From: an archaeon
GTDB lineage: Archaea; Thermoproteota; Nitrososphaeria; Nitrososphaerales; Nitrosopumilaceae
Length of the DNA stretch: 5,786 nucleotides
Direction of reading: 5' to 3'
Assembly: GCA_021824845.1 (NCBI GenBank)
Contig: JAKAJY010000178.1
Span: 1-5,786 of the forward strand
In this document: positions 1 through 4,357 of the stretch, piece after piece
How positions within the stretch are numbered: position 1 is the stretch's first letter
Layout of the letters: the number at the start of each line of letters is the position of its first letter
The notes under the pieces: model-generated
Databases searched by the model: none
What the model was told of the DNA's origin: nothing
What the model saw: the letters and a program-made list of their open reading frames with translations, nothing else
Program-made: the position numbers and the translations under genes

Positions 1-417
1 GTTGTACTACAAGTACAAATGACTGCTGACGGCCTCAAGGCATGCAAGAGCTTCTCATCTGAAGGGATTCCAGTCAATGTCACTCTGGTGTTCTCACCAA
101 ACCAGGCAATCCTAGCTGCGAAGGCTGGTGCAAAATATGTCAGCCCTTTCATTGGGAGACTAGACGATGTTGGCCAAGATGGAATGGGACTAATTGCCGA
201 AATAAAACAAATATTTCAAAATTATAATTTCAAGACGCAAATTCTAGTAGCAAGTGTTCGACACCCAATGCATGTGGTAGAGGCAGCAAAGATTGGAGCC
301 GATGTGGTAACACTGCCACCGGATGTTCTGGGTAAAATGCTCAAACACCCACTTACTGATAATGGTCTGAAGGCATTTTTGGCAGATTGGGAAAAGCTAA
401 AGCAGAGCCAAAAATAA
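1..417 (+). CDS. tal: Transaldolase, TalC / fructose-6-phosphate aldolase-like family (5' partial)
   Basis: C-terminal 138 residues of a small class I aldolase of the TalC/FSA type. The family moves a dihydroxyacetone unit between sugar phosphates in the cytoplasmic non-oxidative pentose phosphate pathway, or cleaves fructose 6-phosphate. The reading frame is open to the left edge, and about 80 N-terminal residues are missing compared with the usual 215-220. Family signatures seen are [22 protein letters not shown] (phosphate-binding arginine region), VASVRHP and the C-terminal [14 protein letters not shown]. The odd point is at the edge: the family's VVKxP strand, which carries the Schiff-base lysine, reads VVLQVQMT here, with Gln at bases 10-12 where Lys is expected and Gln at 16-18 where Pro is expected. 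About 134 residues follow that position, as in E. coli FSA after Lys85, so the alignment is sound. This is either a sequence error at the edge or a real loss. The family call is firm; transaldolase versus aldolase activity cannot be decided. Confidence 0.9.
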   Translation, partial: VVLQVQMTADGLKACKSFSSEGIPVNVTLVFSPNQAILAAKAGAKYVSPFIGRLDDVGQDGMGLIAEIKQIFQNYNFKTQILVASVRHPMHVVEAAKIGADVVTLPPDVLGKMLKHPLTDNGLKAFLADWEKLKQSQK

Positions 418-426
418 TTTACAATT

Positions 427-437
427 CCTTAAAAACC
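427..437 (+). promoter_or_regulatory. Candidate TATA box for the small gene at 457
   Basis: The AT-rich element CCTTAAAAACC is centred near base 432, about 25 bases before the ATG at 457. That is the spacing expected if transcription starts at or next to the start codon. No Shine-Dalgarno sequence lies in the 39-base gap after the transaldolase stop, which fits a leaderless transcript. It is a weak match to an archaeal TATA box, and the small gene could instead be co-transcribed with the transaldolase. Confidence 0.35.
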
Positions 438-456
438 ACGAAAATCATATCAAATC

Positions 457-708
457 ATGGATGATGAGGCTCGCAATTTTCAGATAATGCAAGTGTCTGA
501 GCTCCTAACTCGGGACAAAGTTTCACTAAATGAACAGGATCCGGCAAAACTACAAAAATACTATGATTATGCACAAAAAGAGTTCAGCCTATCTACTGAT
601 GACTCGGTAGATTTGGTAAATGAAACATTTTTGTATTTGACCATAAAAAACGCCAAGGACATTGATCCTCTCCAAGATGGAGACAAGTTTGGCGCAGGCT
701 TTAGTTAA
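457..708 (+). CDS. Small acidic hypothetical protein (83 aa)
   Basis: I do not recognise this protein. It is 83 residues long, acidic, and has no signal peptide, membrane segment, cysteine pair or zinc motif. The middle (about residues 28-66, from DPAKLQKYYDYAQKEF to FLYLTIKNAKDI) looks like amphipathic helices. The tail ends in a short Gly/Phe-rich GDKFGAGFS. The ATG at 457 is chosen because a TATA-like element lies about 25 bases upstream; Met11 is a less likely internal start. It lies 39 bases after the transaldolase gene on the same strand, and its TAA stop (706-708) directly abuts the stop of the convergent TBP gene. Codon use looks like that of its neighbours and the frame is unbroken, which supports a real gene. 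It may be a lineage-specific conserved protein, but that is a guess. Confidence 0.7.
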   Translation: MDDEARNFQIMQVSELLTRDKVSLNEQDPAKLQKYYDYAQKEFSLSTDDSVDLVNETFLYLTIKNAKDIDPLQDGDKFGAGFS

Positions 709-1272
709 TTATTGATCGTAAATCATCAGTTTCTTTTCTTCTAGTAATGAGTGTAGGTTATTGACTGAGCGATATACGTCTGCTTCCTTTTTTGCGCCTG
801 TACAGACAAGCTTGCCTGATGCAAATAGTAGTATGACCGTTTTTGGATCCAACATTCTGTGTATCAGTCCTGGGAACTGTTCCGGCTCGTACATGCTTCG
901 TGGTAAGGTCCTTGCTGCATGCTCTAGGTGAATCTTACCACCTAGATTTATTGCTGCAACAATGTTTTGCACAACAATTTCCGCATCGTTTTTTATTTTG
1001 ATTCCGCCTTTTCGCAGTCTTTCCACCACTGTTTGCACTGCCTTTACTGCCATCTCTTCTGATTTTGCACCAGTGCAAACCATTTTACCTGTTCTGAAAA
1101 TCAGAGTAGCTGTACGCGGTGTCTTTAATCGAAATACTAATCCTGGAAACTGGTCTGGATGATATTCAGTGTCTGGGAATTTTTTTGTGACCTCGTTTAG
1201 ATCTATTTTCTGATCAACTGAGGCGGAAGCAACTACGTTTTCAACTGATACAATTGGCTTTGTTTGTGGCAT
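709..1272 (-). CDS. tbp: TATA-box-binding protein (TBP)
   Basis: General archaeal transcription factor. It binds the TATA box as a saddle, bends the DNA, and recruits TFB and then RNA polymerase. The 187 residues form the two classic direct repeats (about 7-92 and 98-182). Each carries the signature: YHPDQFPGLVFR with TGKMVCTGAKS in the first, YEPEQFPGLIHR with SGKLVCTGAKK in the second. By alignment to eukaryotic TBP, the four DNA-kinking phenylalanines are all present (Phe42, Phe59, Phe133, Phe150). There is a short N-terminal extension, and the protein ends in LMIYDQ without the acidic tail seen in some archaeal TBPs. The ATG at 1270-1272 is supported by a strong TATA box about 28 bases upstream. 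The gene lies 42 bases after the ASCH gene and converges on the small gene at 457-708 with no spacer. Identification is essentially certain; whether the genome has further TBP copies cannot be seen. Confidence 0.98.
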   Translation of the reverse strand: MPQTKPIVSVENVVASASVDQKIDLNEVTKKFPDTEYHPDQFPGLVFRLKTPRTATLIFRTGKMVCTGAKSEEMAVKAVQTVVERLRKGGIKIKNDAEIVVQNIVAAINLGGKIHLEHAARTLPRSMYEPEQFPGLIHRMLDPKTVILLFASGKLVCTGAKKEADVYRSVNNLHSLLEEKKLMIYDQ

Positions 1273-1293
1273 TCGTGCTTTTTTAAATACCCG

Positions 1294-1305
1294 CTTTATA
1301 TATAG
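1294..1305 (-). promoter_or_regulatory. TATA box of the TBP gene
   Basis: On the minus strand this reads CTATATATAAAG, the best archaeal TATA-box match in the window. Its centre is about 28 bases upstream of the TBP ATG (1272), so transcription should start at or within a few bases of the start codon, giving a leaderless mRNA. A second AT-rich patch (TATTTAAAAAA on the minus strand, about 1279-1289) lies between it and the gene. The element sits in the 42-base gap after the ASCH stop, so TBP is probably transcribed independently of the upstream genes. Because the product itself binds such elements, autoregulation is possible but not shown. Confidence 0.75.
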
Positions 1306-1314
1306 TGTAACTGA

Positions 1315-1785
1315 CTAGTGGTGGTTTATCCACCGAGTGCGATATTCCTCATCAAATATCTCAGATGTCAGATCGTCATCTTTGATCTTTGTGCTGGAAA
1401 GATCGACATCAAAAAATCCCAATTTGCCTTTGGCAGGAATTGGTATCTTGAACTCTTTTGGGCTTTTTAGCAAAAAACCAAATGTTTTACCCGAAAAATA
1501 ATCATCGCTTGCAAAATGATGTTTTTTGTCTGCGACTAGTTCCTTTTTGGTTTGGTATTTTTTGGTATCAAATATGGTGGCCTTGCCAACAATAACTCCA
1601 ATAGGTAAATCATTGGGGTTTATTCCAAGCCTTTTGCAGTCTTGTGTTTTAATTTTTGTTGGGGAGTGAATCAGAAATTCTCCGCGATAGTTTGTGTTCC
1701 AATGTCTTAACTCGATTGTCTTTTTGCCCTTTATGATAAGATCAGCAAATGGCTGGGAAACTGATAGGCACTTGAAGGTACTCAA
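1315..1785 (-). CDS. ASCH domain protein (PUA-like fold)
   Basis: 156-residue ASCH-domain protein. The domain has a PUA-related beta-barrel fold with a cleft suited to RNA or nucleotides. Characterised members include RNA-binding proteins, a ribonuclease and the small amidohydrolase YqfB, but the substrate here is unknown. The N-terminal motif is clear: LSVSQPFADLIIKGKKTIELR (residues 7-27) contains the GxKxxExR signature (Gly20, Lys21, Glu25, Arg27). TNYRGEFLIHSP (31-42) and PIGVIVGKA (61-69) follow. The last 30 residues are charged and outside the core. The start is unusual: the only usable codon is TTG at 1783-1785, directly after the TAA of the upstream MBL-rhodanese gene and in the same frame. 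The ASCH core begins at residue 7, so a later start would cut into it. I see no Shine-Dalgarno sequence or clear TATA box, so translation probably depends on termination-reinitiation or another coupling to the upstream gene. The domain call is firm; the function is open. Confidence 0.88.
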   Translation of the reverse strand: MSTFKCLSVSQPFADLIIKGKKTIELRHWNTNYRGEFLIHSPTKIKTQDCKRLGINPNDLPIGVIVGKATIFDTKKYQTKKELVADKKHHFASDDYFSGKTFGFLLKSPKEFKIPIPAKGKLGFFDVDLSSTKIKDDDLTSEIFDEEYRTRWINHH

Positions 1786-3186
1786 TTACATTCTGATGCT
1801 GCATCTGTTTGGACCCATCTCTAAATCTGGAATCTGCATTGGAGAGACTGGGATTACCCCTTTGTTGATTTTTATGATCATTGAATAGTTCATTGGTCTT
1901 GGGGTTGTGATGCTGACTACCTTTGATACAAATTCTGCCTGGCCTAAATCCAACAATGGGAGTTTTTTTGCGTTTTGTACTGTGGTGTAAAATACTCCGT
2001 CCTTTGTTGGGCTGACTCCTTCTCCGTGATGAGTTGGAAATATCTTGACATCGTCTCCGAATTTTAGTAACTTGTTGTGTAGGGTATCGTACAGCTTTGC
2101 TGCAAACTCTTCTGCCTGGTCTCTGAGATCTGGTCGACCTATTCCTTCTACGAATAAAATATCTCCTGAGAAGACATACTTGTCATCCATCACAAACGAC
2201 ATGCTGCCTGGTGTGTGGCCAGGTGTGTGGATTGCTTTGAGCTGCTTTGAGCCAAATGATATGACATCACCGTCCACTATTTGTTGTGACTCTAGCTTGT
2301 ATTCTTCCAGTTTTGATAGGTACAGTTTTGCGCCTGTCATTTGTGATAGATCCTTTGCAGCGGAAACATGATCTGCGTGCTGATGTGTATCAATTACATG
2401 TGTGATCTTGAGGCCTTCCTTTTGTGCAAATTCTATGTATTTTGATGGTGGGTATGTTGGATCAATTACAACTGCTTCTCCATTTGATCCTAAGATGTGT
2501 GATAGACAGCCCTTTCCGATTTTTTCTACTTGGATTATTGTGGTATCATTTTCTTTTAGTATTGTAGCACTCAGCACCTGATTCCATAACGACATTCCTC
2601 CAGCAAGCGATGTTGATTCTAATCCGTTTTGCGCCAGTGCAAACGTTGCAACCATTGAACGATTCCCATGAGAGCATATCGTGACAATTTTTTTGTCCTT
2701 TGGCAGATGTGCTTGCGATCCTGGCATGAATAATTGTGACAGTGGAATGTTTACTGCCCCTGGAATCTTGAACTCGGCAAACTCTGATGGCTCTCGCACA
2801 TCCAGCAAAAACACATTGCTGTCTTTTTTGATAGAATCCCATAGATTATCTCCACTGATTATAGTATCTTGCGTGCTTTTGATCATCTCGCCTTTCCAAG
2901 ATTTTATTCCGTCCTTGAGATAATGTGCATCAAAGCCAAAGCGAGCCATCATGGTGGCGTTTTGTTTTGCCTCAGTGCCATCCTCATCAACTAGTATGAT
3001 CTTCATGTTTGGTGGAAGCTTTGACATTATGATCTGTTTTTGCTGCATGGAGCTGCATATTGCATTTGCTGCACCTGCAATGTGACCGCTCATGTAATTT
3101 TCCTTTGATCGAATATCTAGAATCAGGGTATTTGATTTGGCTTGTAAAATCTGGGATAATTCTTCTGGCGTAATCTCTATGTTCAT
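1786..3186 (-). CDS. Rhodanese-rhodanese-metallo-beta-lactamase fusion (persulfide dioxygenase/sulfurtransferase-like)
   Basis: 466-residue cytoplasmic protein with three domains. Rhodanese 1 (about 1-100) is degenerate: its active-loop position reads VDEDGTE, with Asp67 where the cysteine should be. Rhodanese 2 (about 108-205) has an intact loop, CSHGNR (Cys171 to Arg176), able to carry a persulfide. A metallo-beta-lactamase domain (about 215-425) has THQHADH (His268, His270, Asp272, His273), TPGHTPGS (His324), SGDILFVEGIGRPD (Asp342) and PTHHGEG (His386 or His387). The GDxLFV..GRPD pattern is typical of ETHE1-like persulfide dioxygenases, which oxidise glutathione or other persulfides to sulfite with one iron. 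Handling of reactive sulfur (persulfide oxidation and transfer) is therefore the likely role, inferred from family. The start at ATG 3184-3186 precedes the first rhodanese helix directly, and a TATA-like element lies about 28 bases upstream. The 40-residue C-terminal tail (from about 426) is unassigned. Its stop codon abuts the ASCH start. A glyoxalase II-like hydrolase is the main alternative, but the rhodanese fusion argues against it. Confidence 0.92.
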   Translation of the reverse strand: MNIEITPEELSQILQAKSNTLILDIRSKENYMSGHIAGAANAICSSMQQKQIIMSKLPPNMKIILVDEDGTEAKQNATMMARFGFDAHYLKDGIKSWKGEMIKSTQDTIISGDNLWDSIKKDSNVFLLDVREPSEFAEFKIPGAVNIPLSQLFMPGSQAHLPKDKKIVTICSHGNRSMVATFALAQNGLESTSLAGGMSLWNQVLSATILKENDTTIIQVEKIGKGCLSHILGSNGEAVVIDPTYPPSKYIEFAQKEGLKITHVIDTHQHADHVSAAKDLSQMTGAKLYLSKLEEYKLESQQIVDGDVISFGSKQLKAIHTPGHTPGSMSFVMDDKYVFSGDILFVEGIGRPDLRDQAEEFAAKLYDTLHNKLLKFGDDVKIFPTHHGEGVSPTKDGVFYTTVQNAKKLPLLDLGQAEFVSKVVSITTPRPMNYSMIIKINKGVIPVSPMQIPDLEMGPNRCSIRM

Positions 3187-3207
3187 GTAATTGCGCTCAT
3201 TCTGATG

Positions 3208-3219
3208 CCAAATTTAGAA
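3208..3219 (-). promoter_or_regulatory. Candidate TATA box for the MBL-rhodanese gene
   Basis: The minus strand reads TTCTAAATTTGG, centred about 28 bases upstream of the ATG at 3186 in the 50-base gap after the histidine kinase stop. Position and AT-richness fit a leaderless archaeal promoter serving the MBL gene and the coupled ASCH gene. The match is loose, and read-through from the kinase gene is an alternative. Confidence 0.35.
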
Positions 3220-3236
3220 TTTGCTGTTTGTAGATT

Positions 3237-4238
3237 CTATTGTTGGGTTTTTGGTATTTTTATAATGAATCTAGTTGGGTTATTCTCTACCTGGATGGTG
3301 CCATTGTGTTCTTCTTCGATTATTCTCTTGCAAATGGGTAACCCAAGCCCCGTCCCGTCTTTTTTCGTAGTAAATAACAGGTCAAAGATTTTTGGTAACA
3401 CCTCTGGTGGAATTCCATGACCACTATCACTTATCTGAATTATTGCATCATTATCTTGTTCTAAGATCTGGATTGTGATGGTGCCGCCATTTTCTAGTAC
3501 TTGAATAGAATTTACAATGATGTTGATAAATGCCCGTTGTAATTTTGTTGCATCACACTTGATGATAAGATCATTTGTTGGTAAATCGATTATGATGTTG
3601 TCTGGCTTGTTGATACTACATATGGAATCATTTAGGATCTTTATGATACTATTTTCCTCAAATGTTGTCGGTGTATCTCTTATGAAATTTAAAATGTCAC
3701 CGATTTGGTTTGTAATTTTATTTACTGCACGATCCATTCTCTCAAGTGAGTTCAGCAATGTCAAATCTTCCTCCTTTGAATATCGTATTTTGAGCAGATC
3801 CACCTGAGCTTTGATTACCGTTAGTGGATTTTTTATATCATGAACCATCTTTGATGACATTTCTCCAACTACTGTCATCTTGTTTGTTTTTCGATCTAGA
3901 TGCAGTTGCAATAAATTCTGTTTTTCTCTAAGTGTTTTTTTTGCCGTATCTAGTGCTTTTGAGCGCTTACGAATGAGGTTTTGAATATTGTTTAATTCTT
4001 TTTTCTCTTCTTCTATAATACTGGTCATCATGAAATATCTGTCATCAATTTGAGATTTTACATTGAATGTATTATCTCCACTGGTTATTTTTTCAAATTC
4101 ACTTTTTCGCCCTGATTCCATCTTCTCAATCTCATCCGTTGTTTCAGAATTTTGACTAGGTATCTTTGAGAAAAAAATCACCCTACCATTATCATTAGGA
4201 TCGTCGTTTGGATTCTTTTTCTGGATGAATTTCGTCAT
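3237..4238 (-). CDS. Soluble sensor histidine kinase
   Basis: Cytoplasmic two-component kinase that should autophosphorylate on His and pass phosphate to a response regulator not in this window. From the ATG at 4236-4238 it has 333 residues. The N-terminal 70 are polar and low-complexity (NPNDDPNDNG). A charged coiled coil follows (about 73-120), then the HisKA domain with the H box MVHDIKNPL (His133). The HATPase_c domain has an N box NIIVNS (Asn239 to Asn243), a G1 box DSGHG (Asp271), an F box FDLLFTT (285-291) and a G2 box GTGLGL (295-300). All catalytic boxes are intact. There is no membrane segment and no recognisable PAS or GAF domain, so the input signal is unknown. The frame extends upstream to a TTG at 4283, adding 15 residues. 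I prefer the ATG because a TATA-like element lies about 26 bases before it. The gene is more AT-rich than most neighbours (about 33% GC in five lines counted by hand, against 38-48% in lines from the VWA, MBL and TBP genes). Confidence 0.9.
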   Translation of the reverse strand: MTKFIQKKNPNDDPNDNGRVIFFSKIPSQNSETTDEIEKMESGRKSEFEKITSGDNTFNVKSQIDDRYFMMTSIIEEEKKELNNIQNLIRKRSKALDTAKKTLREKQNLLQLHLDRKTNKMTVVGEMSSKMVHDIKNPLTVIKAQVDLLKIRYSKEEDLTLLNSLERMDRAVNKITNQIGDILNFIRDTPTTFEENSIIKILNDSICSINKPDNIIIDLPTNDLIIKCDATKLQRAFINIIVNSIQVLENGGTITIQILEQDNDAIIQISDSGHGIPPEVLPKIFDLLFTTKKDGTGLGLPICKRIIEEEHNGTIQVENNPTRFIIKIPKTQQ

Positions 4239-4256
4239 TGCTGATATCTGATATTG

Positions 4257-4270
4257 AGATTTAATATCGA
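4257..4270 (-). promoter_or_regulatory. Candidate TATA box for the histidine kinase gene
   Basis: The minus strand reads TATTCGATATTAAATCTC across this stretch. The core GATATTAAATC is centred near 4264, about 26 bases upstream of the ATG at 4238. That spacing favours the ATG over the upstream TTG at 4283 as the start. A competing AT-rich patch at about 4311-4323 (minus-strand ATTTTATAGATTT) would instead start transcription near 4290 and serve the TTG. Confidence 0.35.
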
Positions 4271-4357
4271 ATAATGTGTTCAAATAAATGAGCTCGCCGA
4301 TGCCCTCATGAAATCTATAAAATTAATCTAAATTTATGATACCTACAAGAAATTCTA

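Noticed and set aside
700..715. Possible hairpin terminator at the convergent stop codons
   Set aside because: Only the six-base palindrome TAATTA is present, with no longer stem and no flanking T-run suited to either strand.
962..1162. 66-codon plus-strand frame opposite the TBP gene
   Set aside because: It lies wholly antisense to a certain gene, has no family-like motif, and its frame is explained by the codon bias of TBP.
2045..2371. 108-codon plus-strand frame opposite the MBL domain
   Set aside because: Serine-rich shadow translation of a well-conserved metal-binding region on the other strand; no promoter.
2546..2842. 98-codon minus-strand frame overlapping the second rhodanese domain
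   Set aside because: Out-of-frame shadow of the MBL-rhodanese gene on the same strand; its Cys/Arg-rich composition is typical of an off-frame reading.
3205..3420. 71-codon plus-strand frame opposite the kinase C-terminus
   Set aside because: It covers the conserved G1/F/G2 boxes of the kinase on the other strand and shows no motif of its own.
4284..4357. Possible small RNA or riboswitch in the gap between the VWA and kinase genes
   Set aside because: At 74 bases and AT-rich, with no recognisable stem structure, it is better explained as promoter and leader sequence.
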